A program made the translations under genes and the position numbers. A stretch of 37,959 nt of DNA. It comes from WLJO01 sp945889085. GTDB taxonomy: Bacteria; Actinomycetota; Acidimicrobiia; Acidimicrobiales; Ilumatobacteraceae. Position 1 is the first letter of the stretch. Each line of letters opens with the position of its first letter. Location of the stretch: assembly GCA_945889085.1 (NCBI GenBank), contig CAMDBM010000030.1, positions 1 to 37,959 on the forward strand. Direction: 5' to 3'. This document shows, piece after piece, positions 23,876-31,476 of the stretch. The notes beneath the pieces were generated by a model. The model made no database searches. It saw nothing but the letters and a program-made list of their open reading frames with translations, and was not told the origin of the DNA.

Positions 23876-24844
23876 GTGTCCACCACGATTGCCCAATGGC
23901 TGCAGGGCCTCAAACACGAGGGCGAACGGTCGCCGTACGACGCTGCCGAGTTGCACGACGCTGCCCGTGAGGCGGTGCGTGGTGTTCCCGAGGATCGCCT
24001 TCCGCTCCGCCTCGCCAAGCACCGGATCGAACTGCTCAATTCGTGCCCACGGCGAGCCGTGGCCGAAGCAGCGGCGGACTTCGACCCGACGAACGAACTG
24101 TTCCTCATCGGGCGCCTCGTGGAGCGTGCGGCACGGATCCACCTCTGGGGGCGCTACCCGGTTGGGGACACCGAAGCCGTGCGCGCGGCGCTGCTCGAGC
24201 ATCACGTTGCGCGCAACGAGTCGCTACCCGAACTGGACGACGACGTCTGGCACACCATCACGCTGCGGGCCGACCGCTTCGCACGTTCGTGGGGCGAGCC
24301 CAAGCACCAGGTGGAGGTCCACGTGGGCGAGCAACTCATCGTGCCGCTCGCACCGAGTGCCTCCGGCGTTCCCGGGGTGGTGCTGAAGGGCATCACCGAT
24401 ATCTCACTCGGCACGCACGTGGCGCAAAGCCCACACCGCCCGAGGGCAGTCCTCGAGCTGAAGTCCGGCCGCACGCCGTGGCACCCGTTCAACGAGACCA
24501 GTTGGTACCAGTTCCTCGTCGCTGCTGCCGATGGCTTCGCTCCGCACCGAGTCGGTGTGTGGGCCGCCGCACCGGACCACGACAGCCCCCACGGGGAACT
24601 GGTCGACACACCCGTGAACCTAGGATCGATAGCAACCGCTACGAGATGGGTGTGCGACGCGTTGCTCCTCGTCGGTGATCTCGCCTCGGGTGCCAAACCG
24701 GAGGAACGCCCATCGGCCCTGTGCCGTTCGTGCCCCGATCGCCACCGCTGCCCGTCCGCACACGTCGGGCTCGCGCTACCGGGTGCCGATGCACCTACCG
24801 ACGCCTTCGCATTCGACGAGGAGGAGCTCGATGCCGAGGCGTGA
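23876..24844 (+). CDS. RecB-like PD-(D/E)xK nuclease with four-cysteine (Fe-S) pattern, 322 aa
   Basis: The nuclease core is visible as GVVLKGITDISL (motif II Asp), AVLELKSGR (motif III E-x-K) and WYQFLVAAADG (QhxxY-like region). Cys57 (LNSCPRRAV) plus Cys283, Cys286 and Cys292 (C-x2-C-x5-C) reproduce the split cysteine arrangement that binds a 4Fe-4S cluster in AddB and Cas4. No helicase domain is fused. The start at GTG 23876 is supported by the -10 at 6 nt. The next gene overlaps by 14 bp and shares the cysteine layout, so the two probably form one complex in DNA repair or processing (inference). Confidence 0.82.
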   Translation: MSTTIAQWLQGLKHEGERSPYDAAELHDAAREAVRGVPEDRLPLRLAKHRIELLNSCPRRAVAEAAADFDPTNELFLIGRLVERAARIHLWGRYPVGDTEAVRAALLEHHVARNESLPELDDDVWHTITLRADRFARSWGEPKHQVEVHVGEQLIVPLAPSASGVPGVVLKGITDISLGTHVAQSPHRPRAVLELKSGRTPWHPFNETSWYQFLVAAADGFAPHRVGVWAAAPDHDSPHGELVDTPVNLGSIATATRWVCDALLLVGDLASGAKPEERPSALCRSCPDRHRCPSAHVGLALPGADAPTDAFAFDEEELDAEA

Positions 24845-25694
24845 CGGCGACTGGGTGAAGACCACGCTCGCCACCATGAAGCCGCTCGCAGAGCGTTTCC
24901 CGGATGGCTGGACGAGCATCGGCGACACCGCCGCAGATCGTGTCGGGATGTGCCCCGCACAGGCAGCGGGCAACAACTGGCCCGGGTGGTCGTCCGTTCT
25001 TGCGGCCCGTCAGGTTGGGCTCGCCGCAGTGCGCACCGGTGTACTCGACGCGCGCGATGCCGTCCGTGCCGCGGTCCAATCGCTCCTCCAGGACTCCGAC
25101 GCCGATCGGGAGTTCCAGCGGGTGCAGGACTGGATCGCTGGGCTCCCGAGGATTGCCCGTCTCGACGTGGCCGACGAGGCACTCCGCTGGCTCGTTGCGT
25201 GGCGATCGATCGGGCCGCACGTATCGGGTCCATCAGTGGTGGACCGCGGATCGGTGCAGGCACGCATCACCAAGGAGGTCACGTTGCGCGCGAGCGCGGA
25301 CCTGCTCGTTCGGCCGGCCGGAGCGGTGGACTCCACCGTGTATGTCTCGCTCGGCACGGTGGCGGCTCCGGATGCCGACCGCAATGTTGCGGCTCGTCTC
25401 GCTGCTGTGCTGTGGCTCGGCGGAACCAGCGTGGACACCGTGGTGGTGCTGCACCCCAAGTCGCGCGGGGTGCAGTCCGTGGACGTGGACGTCCCGCTCG
25501 TGTCCGCAGGGGCTCAGCAGTACCTCACCGCACTGAGGGTCACGGTAAACCAGGCGCTCGGTGTCGAGCAGGCGCCACGGCTCACCGGGCCGCAGTGCCG
25601 GTGGTGCGACCTCCGGGCAGACTGCGCCGAGGGTCAGGCGTACCTTGCGTCGCACCCGCGTGTCTCGGGGGGTCTGCCGGTCGCGAGTCAGTAG
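24831..25694 (+). CDS. Degenerate RecB-like partner protein with the same cysteine pattern, 287 aa
   Basis: Cys41 (GMCPAQAAG) and Cys256, Cys259, Cys265 (C-x2-C-x5-C in CRWCDLRADC) match the spacing in the upstream nuclease. The middle part, where the catalytic D and E-x-K should be (RASADLLVR, TVVVLHPKSRG), lacks a clear ELK motif, so it may be catalytically dead. ATG 24831 follows AGGAGG at 6 nt, inside the upstream gene. The two look like an active/inactive pair arising from duplication; a structural or DNA-binding role is an inference. Confidence 0.7.
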   Translation: MPRRDGDWVKTTLATMKPLAERFPDGWTSIGDTAADRVGMCPAQAAGNNWPGWSSVLAARQVGLAAVRTGVLDARDAVRAAVQSLLQDSDADREFQRVQDWIAGLPRIARLDVADEALRWLVAWRSIGPHVSGPSVVDRGSVQARITKEVTLRASADLLVRPAGAVDSTVYVSLGTVAAPDADRNVAARLAAVLWLGGTSVDTVVVLHPKSRGVQSVDVDVPLVSAGAQQYLTALRVTVNQALGVEQAPRLTGPQCRWCDLRADCAEGQAYLASHPRVSGGLPVASQ

Positions 25695-25704
25695 CTGTTT
25701 GCGG

Positions 25705-25735
25705 GCTATCTGTTGTCAAACACACCTGAGATAGC
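25705..25735. promoter_or_regulatory. Inverted repeat at the NrtR-like gene, candidate operator
   Basis: GCTATCT (25705-25711) and AGATAGC (25729-25735) are perfect complements 17 bp apart. The right arm overlaps the -10 TAGCCT (25732-25737), which lies 6 nt before ATG 25744. This placement would suit autorepression by the encoded regulator. Confidence 0.45.
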
Positions 25736-25743
25736 CTCACCCC

Positions 25744-26517
25744 ATGCCCCCGGAACCGCACAATCCCCGCGACTTTCCCCCGTTCGCCGTGACGGTCGAC
25801 ATTGCGATCTTCACGCTCGTCCACAACGAACTCGGCGTCGTCCTCATCCGCCGTGGGGCCACACCGTTCCTCGGGGCACTTGCACTCCCCGGCGGCTTCG
25901 TGAAGCCAGATGAGGACCTTCTGGAGGCCGCCGTGCGAGAACTGCAGGAAGAGACGGCACTCGCCATCGATTCCGCCGACCTCGTGCAAGTGGGGGCGTA
26001 CGGCGCCCCATACCGGGACCCCCGCCAGCGTGTCGTCTCCGTCGCCTTTGCAGCGCTCGTTGCCAATCTCGACACGCCCGCCGGCGGCAGCGACGCTGCA
26101 TCTGCAGCGGTGCACCCAGTGCAGGAGGTACTCACCCGCAACGCCCAGGCATTGGCGAAGCCGAATCGGGAGCACCTGCTTGCCTTCGACCACGGACAGA
26201 TCCTCGACGATGCACTCAAGGTCGTCACCCAACTCATCGAGCACACACCACTGGCAACGCACTTCTGCTCCCCCACGTTCACACTCAGCGAGCTGCGCCA
26301 GGTGTACGAGGCCGTGTGGAACGAGAAGCTTGATGCTGCGAATTTCCGCAAGCGCATTCTGAAGGCCGAGGGATTCCTCGTGCCGACGGGGGACAAGCGT
26401 CTCCCCAAGGGTGCGCGCGGTCGGCTTGCGGAAACCTACGTGTGCGGCAACGTCAAGGAGATTTCGCCGCCGCTGCGCAAGCCCGGCACGTATTTCCACG
26501 AACCGCGCAAGCGGTAG
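25744..26517 (+). CDS. NrtR-like Nudix-domain transcriptional regulator, 257 aa
   Basis: An N-terminal Nudix domain (about residues 15-150) has the box GGFVKPDEDLLEAAVRELQEE with the catalytic glutamates kept but the usual G-U end changed to AL. A C-terminal winged helix follows (FTLSELRQVYEAVWNEKLDAANFRKRIL). This architecture defines NrtR-type regulators, which sense ADP-ribose or related nucleotides and control NAD metabolism, transport or sugar genes. No NAD gene lies in the window, so its targets are elsewhere or it only regulates itself. Its stop abuts that of the convergent lipoprotein gene. Confidence 0.85.
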   Translation: MPPEPHNPRDFPPFAVTVDIAIFTLVHNELGVVLIRRGATPFLGALALPGGFVKPDEDLLEAAVRELQEETALAIDSADLVQVGAYGAPYRDPRQRVVSVAFAALVANLDTPAGGSDAASAAVHPVQEVLTRNAQALAKPNREHLLAFDHGQILDDALKVVTQLIEHTPLATHFCSPTFTLSELRQVYEAVWNEKLDAANFRKRILKAEGFLVPTGDKRLPKGARGRLAETYVCGNVKEISPPLRKPGTYFHEPRKR

Positions 26518-27234
26518 CTAGAGCGCTGCGTACTGCCGGTTGAACAGCTCCGTCGCCTTGCGAATCTGCTCGGCCGCCGGCACATCGTTCGTCCCGCCCC
26601 AGAGCACCTCGACACAGCGCTTGTCCTTGACGGCGAACACTCCGCTAGCCGAACCATCACGGTCGGTACCACGAACACCGATCGCGCTCGGCACACCGTC
26701 CACCGCGAACGCCTCCGGGGTGGAGGTCTTCGCTCGCACGATCTCTGCGAGCCGTGAACAGTAGAGCTGCGCACCGTTGCGCGCAGCGAACTCGGCGATG
26801 CGGATGTAGATCGTCGACCCGAAGTTGTTCGTGGTCCAGATCCGCTGGTACTCACGTTCGAAGCCAGCCTCCTCGAGGAACCGCTTGGCGCCGTCGAAGC
26901 CCGCATCTGCCGCAGCCTTGTCGAGATCAGTCGGCCCGGTGCCGGCGAGGTCATCGTCCTGCAAGGAAAACTCCATCGGGACGTCCCGGATGATCAACGT
27001 GCCGACAGGATCGGCAAGTGCCGGGTCGGTCGAACCCACGCCGTCGGGCGATGCGGGCTGCGCCGTGGGCTTCGGGACCGACGTTGAGGTGCTGGTCGAG
27101 TTCGTCGAGTTCGTCGACTTGCTCGAGGATCCACACGCCGTCGCGACCGCTGTAACGGCCACAAGCACGGCTACGCATCCGACACGAACCCTTCTCGCCC
27201 GAGGGAGGCGCACGGTGCCGAGAAGGGTCGTCAT
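26518..27234 (-). CDS. Predicted lipoprotein, 238 aa
   Basis: A basic start (RLPRARRVRVG), hydrophobic core (CVAVLVAVTAVA) and lipobox VATAC followed by GSSSKSTNS give a type II signal peptide. A Ser/Thr linker (STSTSTSVPKP) precedes a domain with two cysteines (LYCSRL and KRCVEVLW) that could form a disulfide. No family is recognised. ATG 27234 is chosen to fit the signal peptide; about 27 more residues are possible upstream but are not signal-like. The exported location is well supported; the function is unknown. Confidence 0.75.
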   Translation of the reverse strand: MTTLLGTVRLPRARRVRVGCVAVLVAVTAVATACGSSSKSTNSTNSTSTSTSVPKPTAQPASPDGVGSTDPALADPVGTLIIRDVPMEFSLQDDDLAGTGPTDLDKAAADAGFDGAKRFLEEAGFEREYQRIWTTNNFGSTIYIRIAEFAARNGAQLYCSRLAEIVRAKTSTPEAFAVDGVPSAIGVRGTDRDGSASGVFAVKDKRCVEVLWGGTNDVPAAEQIRKATELFNRQYAAL

Positions 27235-27372
27235 ATCGGCTCGCACCCAGAAAACTGTACGGGCCTGCGATCTGCTCCCGGCACCGAGGAGAGACCGACC
27301 ACCGGCCCCCAGCAAGTTCCCAGCAAACTCTCAAGGAGTCTGCTACTCACCGTGAGAGCATCTGTTCTCACT

Positions 27373-28995
27373 ATGAGTAGCAGCACCACCTCCAACACCC
27401 CATCCTCACCCCGTCCCAACCGTCGTCAGTTCCTCGTCGGTCTCGGTTCGGCAACCGCAGCGCTCGGGGCGCCCGCCTTACTTGCAGGCGCAGCCCCGCT
27501 GGGGCGGCAACGGCGGCCCCTCCGCCCCCACCGCCTACTCCCACGCCCCCGCCGCTCAACCTGAGCGACATTCAGGGCAACGTCCTCGGCGGGTTCAACA
27601 AGGACAACCAGACCCTTCTAGCGCTCACGTTCCCCACCGCTTCCGCCGGTCGTTCGTGGGTCCAGTCCGTGCGTACGCAGATTGCATCCGCTGCCGAAGT
27701 GACGGCGTTCAACAGTGCGCGTCGTGCCGTGGCACAACGCGCCGGTGCACAGACCTCGTTGCTCACCTCCACCTAGATGAACGTGGCGTTCACGCACGCG
27801 GGGCTCACTGCGCTCAAGGTGAACAGCACCGACCTCTCGCTGTTCCCGCAGGAGTTCCGCAACGGCATGCCGGCTCGCGCACCACAGCTCGGTGATGTGG
27901 GGGCGAGTGCTCCGTCGAACTGGCCCCTCCCGTTCCAGCGGCGCGCACACGCGTTGTTGATCCTCGCGGCAGACACCGCTGCAGACCTCACCAATCTGGT
28001 GAACCAACAGCTTGCGCTCGCAAAGCAACTCGGCGTGAAGGTGTTGTGGAGCCAACGAGGATCGGTGCGCGTCGATCAGCCCGGACACGAACACTTCGGG
28101 TTCAAAGACGGAATCTCGCAGCCCAGAGTACGCGGTCTCACCGTGCCGTTAGATCCGGCAAACCCCGATCAGGGAATCCCCGGCCAAGACCTACTGTGGC
28201 CGGGAGAATTCGTGATCGGACAGCCCGCTCAGGCGGGTGCAGGTCAGCCGCTCGCAACGATGGGTCCTGTATCTGTCAGCGGGCCCGCGTGGGCCACCAA
28301 CGGTTCGTATCTCGTGTTCCGACGTCTCACGCAGGACGTCACCGGTTTCCGCGACTTCGTTGCCCAGACTGCGGCGGCGCAGGGAATCACCGCCGACCTC
28401 ATGGGTGCAAAACTGATGGGCCGATACAAGAGCGGAGCCGCGCTCGAGAGCACGGGCGCACGGTCAACCGACCCAGGTATCGAGGATCCGACGCTGCTTG
28501 ATGACGAGAGGGTCAACGACTTCGAGTTCGGCGATGACCCTGATGGTGCGGTCGTCCCGCTCGCTGCACACGTCCGCAAGACGTAGCCACGCGACGAGCC
28601 GACACGAGAAGGCGGCGAGTCCGATACCCAGACACATCGCGTCATGCGTCGCGGTATTCCGTTCGGCACCTCGTTGCCCGCTGGAACCCCAAGCACTGAT
28701 CCGGCGGCTCGCCCGGCATACCCGGGAGACCGCGGCTTGCTGTTCCTCTGCTACCAAAGCTCGATTCGACGCCAGTTCGAGTTTGTGCAAAGTCGGTGGG
28801 TCAACGACCCGAACTTCCCGCGCAACGATTCCGGCCAGGACCCCGTGATCGCGCAGAACGCCACTCCCGGCAGTTTCACGTTGCCTGGCGGGCAACCGAA
28901 CCACATTGCGCTGATGCAGCGGTTCGTCACGACGACAGGCGGCGACTACTTCTTCCAGCCGTCGCTCGCTGCGCTGCAGCGACTGGCATTTAGCG
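27373..28995 (+). pseudogene. Tat-exported DyP-type peroxidase, broken by one frameshift and two amber stops
   Basis: Three pieces in order read as one DyP. From ATG 27373 comes a twin-arginine signal (NRRQFLVGLGSATAALGAPA). The frame shifts near the C4 run at about 27494 in a proline-rich linker. The body (LNLSDIQGNVLGGFNK...) then continues in one frame to about 28995. That frame contains TAG at 27774-27776, where homologues have Trp before MNVAFTHAGL, and TAG at 28584-28586 after AHVRKT, just before PRDEP. The GxxDG heme motif (GFKDGISQP), the proximal-His segment AHVRKT and HRVMRRGIPFG survive, so decay is recent, or there are sequence errors. Confidence 0.8.
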
Positions 28996-29340
28996 CACCC
29001 GTTGTTGCTGTGGCAGTGGTCGGTGTGGCGGCTCCGTTGCCGAGTTCGCCGACCCCAACGGGAACATCCATGCGGCCCGCACTTTCTCGTCGACGCACGC
29101 GGCGCAAGGTGCGTCGACCGAAGCGTTCGTGAATCTGCTACAACGAGGACATGTCTGAACCCACCGCGGAGATCACCAAGACGTGGATGCGTGGCAAGGA
29201 CGCTGTGTTGGCTTCGTTGACGCCTGGTGAATGGTTGTGAAGCATCCCGTGCGGCTCGCCGACGGCTGACCGACGGCCAGACATAGCCGTCACGTGCCGC
29301 AGCCGACCTCCACCCACTCATTCTCCTTGCCCTCGATGCA
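28996..29340. other. Gene-poor stretch after the DyP remnant
   Basis: No convincing gene is present. A 29-codon frame at 29151-29240 (MSEPTAEITKTWMRGKDAV...) and a 3rd-frame stretch near 29028-29155 (VAEFADPNGNIHAARTF) look like fragments that I cannot assign. The sequence is probably relic DNA plus the upstream region of the methyltransferase. Confidence 0.4.
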
Positions 29341-29358
29341 TTCAAGGCATACTTTGAA
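29341..29358. promoter_or_regulatory. TTCAA-N8-TTGAA inverted repeat upstream of the methyltransferase
   Basis: TTCAAGGCATACTTTGAA lies 36 bp before ATG 29395. Five-base TCAA/TTGA-type arms separated by a short spacer are typical of ArsR/SmtB-family operators, which respond to arsenic or metals. The right arm contains TTGAAC, a possible -35. No ArsR gene is in the window. Confidence 0.4.
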
Positions 29359-29394
29359 CACACTGGATTTGGGGTACGGAGTAGGGAGCCGATC

Positions 29395-30174
29395 ATGTCC
29401 GACGATCTTGTTGTGGATGTCGACACGCTGCGCTCACAAGTGCGCGAGAAGTACCGCGACGTGGCCAACGACCCGTATGGCACCCATCACTTCCACACCG
29501 GCCGCCCACTCGCGAGCCGTCTCGGATACGACGACACCATCGTCGGCGGCCTGCCGGATCGGGCGGTGGAATCGTTCGCCGGTGTCGGCAACCCATTCTC
29601 CTTGCGGACCATCGCACCCGGCTCACGAGTCGTTGACGTCGGCTCCGGCGCTGGCTTCGACTCGTTCATCGCCGCCACCCACGTCGGCCCGACCGGCCAG
29701 GTGATCGGGATCGACATGACACCCGAAATGCTTGCCAAAGCACGCGCAACGGCCGCACATCTCGGATTCGGTCACGTCGAGTTCCGCGAAGGCCTCGCCG
29801 AGAACATGCCCGTCGAGGACGGCTGGGCCGACGTGGTCATCTCCAACGGCGTCATCAACCTCTGCGCCGACAAACAAGCCGTCTTCGCCGAGATCTTCCG
29901 GGTGCTGCGCCCCGGCGGAACCCTGCAATTCGCCGACATCGCCAACGGCCGCCCCGTACCGCTCGAAGCGATACGCGACGTCGATCTGTGGACCGGTTGA
30001 ATCGCCGGAGGGCTGCCCCGTGCGGGCTGGCAACAGATGCTCCAAGACTGCGGCTTCGACCAGGTCACCATCGGTCCACCCGTCGACACCTTCGGTGGCG
30101 CTAACGGCGAAGCGAATGCACGGTCGTTCGAGGTCTACGGCTACGCGTTCCTCGCACACCGCACGACCACCTGA
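29395..30174 (+). CDS. ArsM-like SAM methyltransferase with predicted selenocysteine (UGA at 29998-30000)
   Basis: A class I methyltransferase of 259 residues if UGA is read as Sec202. Motif I is VVDVGSGAGFDSF (about 79-91), the acidic SAM residue is in VIGIDMTPEML (D107), and RPGGTLQFADI follows. The reading continues past UGA as I-A-G-G-L-P-R-A-G-W and ends ARSFEVYGYAFLAHRTTT before TGA at 30172. In ArsM enzymes this place holds the arsenic-binding Cys (pattern G-C-x-x-G-A/G-L; Cys174 of CmArsM). GGGAG lies 6 nt before the ATG. A SECIS-like hairpin follows UGA, and tRNA-Sec is 146 bp downstream. Metal(loid) methylation is a family-based inference; stopping at 30000 would remove the C-terminal 58 residues. 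Confidence 0.82.
30004..30031 (+). promoter_or_regulatory. Candidate bacterial SECIS element
   Basis: The upper stem GCCC (30015-30018) pairs with GGGC (30024-30027) around loop CGTGC, and a lower GCC/GGC stem (30004-30006 with 30029-30031) closes an asymmetric bulge. The loop starts 19 nt after UGA and has G as its second base. This agrees with the described bacterial SECIS rules: loop 16-37 nt from UGA, and a G in the first two loop bases. Confidence 0.6.
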
Positions 30175-30319
30175 CGGGATCAACGGCCATCGAGGTCTCC
30201 GGCTAAGCGTGTCAGGCTGCGAGCGCCGACCGTCACCGCTACCCGAGAGTCTTCGTCGGCCATTCTGTGACTGCTTGCAGTTTGGGTTTACAACAAGCCG
30301 TAGCTGACGTGCAGCGTTA

Positions 30320-30415
30320 TGGCGGAGGTGGACGGGAATCGAACCCGCCGGACGAGGATCGCTCGTCCCAACCGCTTTGAAGGCGGCGGAGCCCACCAGG
30401 TACCCGGACACCTCC
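30320..30415 (-). tRNA. selC: tRNA-Sec (anticodon UCA)
   Basis: The minus strand reads GGAGGTGT at the 5' end, an anticodon loop CTTCAAA carrying TCA, a long variable arm (GGACGAG/CTCGTCC stem, 7 bp), a T-arm GCGGG-TTCGATT-CCCGT and CACCTCC-G-CCA at the 3' end, so CCA is encoded. The total is 96 nt with CCA. The UCA anticodon with extra-long arms and extended acceptor is diagnostic for selenocysteine tRNA. The eighth acceptor position is T opposite C, an apparent mismatch in the usual 8-bp stem. No selA, selB or selD lies in the window. TAGCGT about 30 bp upstream (near 30450) may be its -10. Confidence 0.93.
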
Positions 30416-30473
30416 CCGCGCCGCCGGGGCGACGCTTGACCCACACGCTAGTGGGGCCCGGTCCCGGACGCGT

Positions 30474-30506
30474 CAGCGCCCCCGGGCGGGGGGCCCGGGG
30501 GCGCTG
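30474..30506 (-). terminator. 14-bp perfect hairpin after the secreted protein gene
   Basis: CAGCGCCCCCGGGC and GCCCGGGGGCGCTG pair perfectly around a GGGGG loop, 34 bp beyond the stop of the minus-strand gene at 30541. No U-tract follows. A second 6-bp hairpin (CGAGCA/TGCTCG, 30518-30533) lies between. It also insulates tRNA-Sec transcription. Confidence 0.65.
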
Positions 30507-30540
30507 AGCGCTACTGCGAGCACTACTGCTCGAGAGGGGT

Positions 30541-31233
30541 TCAGGCAGACGCAGTGCCGGCTGCGGCGTCGCTCGCCGCCGCGCCGTCCGAGTCGCCACC
30601 CATCGCTCCGTGCCCACCGCGGTGACGGCCTCCGGGGCCGCGGCCCGGCATGCCGACCGTGTTGACCCGCGTGGTGATGCGCTCGACGAGCGTGGCCTTC
30701 TTCGCAGTGGCCTGGGCTGCGGTGATCTTGCCGTCGGTAACCGCCTGATCGATGTGCTTGGTGGCATCGGCCACGAGCGCATCGATCACCTTCTGCACAT
30801 CAACGTTGTGCGCCTGCGCAACGTCGGCGAGGCTCTTGGTGGTTCCGAGCTCAATGCGCAGCGCATCGGACGTGATGCCGATGGCTGTTGCAGCAGCCTC
30901 GAGACCGGGGCCGCCACCGCGACGCTTGCGTGCCGGTGCAGCACTCTCGATTGCGGTGATCACCTTGTCGGCCTGGGCCTCGGTGATGGTGCCGTCGGTA
31001 ACGAGCGGTGCGAGCGCCGAGGTGAGGTGCTGGCGGCGGCTCGGGCGATCTGCTGGCGTTGCAGCAGCACCCGACTCCCCGGTGACACCGGAGTCCCCGG
31101 CGAGCACCTGCTCGATCGCAGGGCGGGAATCGGCATTGGCCATCGTGCCGACGGCGATGACGCCAACACCGAGACCGCCGATCATCGCCGAGCCGGTGGC
31201 GAGCAGTACGGACTTCTTGGAGAACCTTTTCAT
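30541..31233 (-). CDS. Secreted protein with two SHOCT/DUF-like helical repeats, 230 aa
   Basis: A signal peptide is clear (KRFSKKSVLLATGSAMIGG then VIAVGTMANADS). Two related helical segments follow: LAPLVTDGTITEAQADKVITAI and IDQAVTDGKITAAQATAKKATL, each of the form V-T-D-G-x-I-T-x-A-Q-A. Between them GIT..DALRIELG..KSLADVAQAHNVD occurs, a pattern seen in many actinobacterial secreted proteins of unknown role. The C-terminus is Gly/His/Ala-rich. ATG 31233 is set by AGGAGG 7 nt upstream; the preceding GTG is rejected. It is divergent from the LexA-box gene. Confidence 0.8.
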   Translation of the reverse strand: MKRFSKKSVLLATGSAMIGGLGVGVIAVGTMANADSRPAIEQVLAGDSGVTGESGAAATPADRPSRRQHLTSALAPLVTDGTITEAQADKVITAIESAAPARKRRGGGPGLEAAATAIGITSDALRIELGTTKSLADVAQAHNVDVQKVIDALVADATKHIDQAVTDGKITAAQATAKKATLVERITTRVNTVGMPGRGPGGRHRGGHGAMGGDSDGAAASDAAAGTASA

Positions 31234-31253
31234 CACTTGACCTCCTGGTCACT

Positions 31254-31272
31254 CGTCCGGGGGGGCCGGACG
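31254..31272 (-). promoter_or_regulatory. 7-bp hairpin in the leader of the secreted protein gene
   Basis: CGTCCGG and CCGGACG flank a 5-nt loop about 20 nt upstream of the start codon and just before the Shine-Dalgarno. It lies between that site and a possible -10 (CACTAT, near 31280), so it would be in the mRNA leader and may affect stability or translation. Confidence 0.4.
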
Positions 31273-31440
31273 TTCTGGGATAGTGCTAGAGAACCAATCG
31301 AACATGTGAGCAATGCACAGGGAACCTTCGGGTTTGCTGTGACTTCCGGGCTCGCTCAAGATACGTCACACCCCTTGCGTACGTTGCTCAATCGGGGCGC
31401 GTCTGCGGGGCGCAACACCGCGAAGAACTTTCTGTCCGCG

Positions 31441-31469
31441 TTGTGCATCGAACATACGTTCGATACAGT
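31441..31469 (+). promoter_or_regulatory. Leaderless promoter: TTGTGC-N17-TACAGT, 7 nt before ATG
   Basis: TTGTGC (31441-31446) and TACAGT (31464-31469) are separated by exactly 17 bp, and the -10 is 7 nt before ATG 31477. The LexA box fills the spacer. Confidence 0.75.
31448..31463 (+). promoter_or_regulatory. LexA (SOS) box TCGAACATACGTTCGA
   Basis: The site is a perfect match to the actinobacterial LexA consensus TCGAAC-N4-GTTCGA; with flanking A and T the palindrome spans 18 bp. It occupies the space between -35 and -10, so LexA binding would block RNA polymerase and the gene should be induced by DNA damage. Confidence 0.85.
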
Positions 31470-31476
31470 GCTGGTC

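Noticed and set aside
27774..28586. TAG as pyrrolysine in the DyP gene
   Set aside because: Many intact genes in the window end with TAG, the gene also has a frameshift, and no pyl genes are seen; nonsense mutation is simpler.
29151..29240. 29-residue open frame as a small gene
   Set aside because: No Shine-Dalgarno, no TAnnnT at the leaderless distance, no hydrophobic or conserved feature; it is best treated as a fragment.
30175..30319. Attachment site of an integrated element at the tRNA-Sec 3' end
   Set aside because: No second copy of the tRNA 3' end was found in the window and no integrase is present, although decayed genes lie nearby.
30610..31476. N-terminal extension of the HNH gene by 289 codons
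   Set aside because: It runs antisense through a well-supported secreted-protein gene, and the promoter with LexA box fixes the start at 31477.
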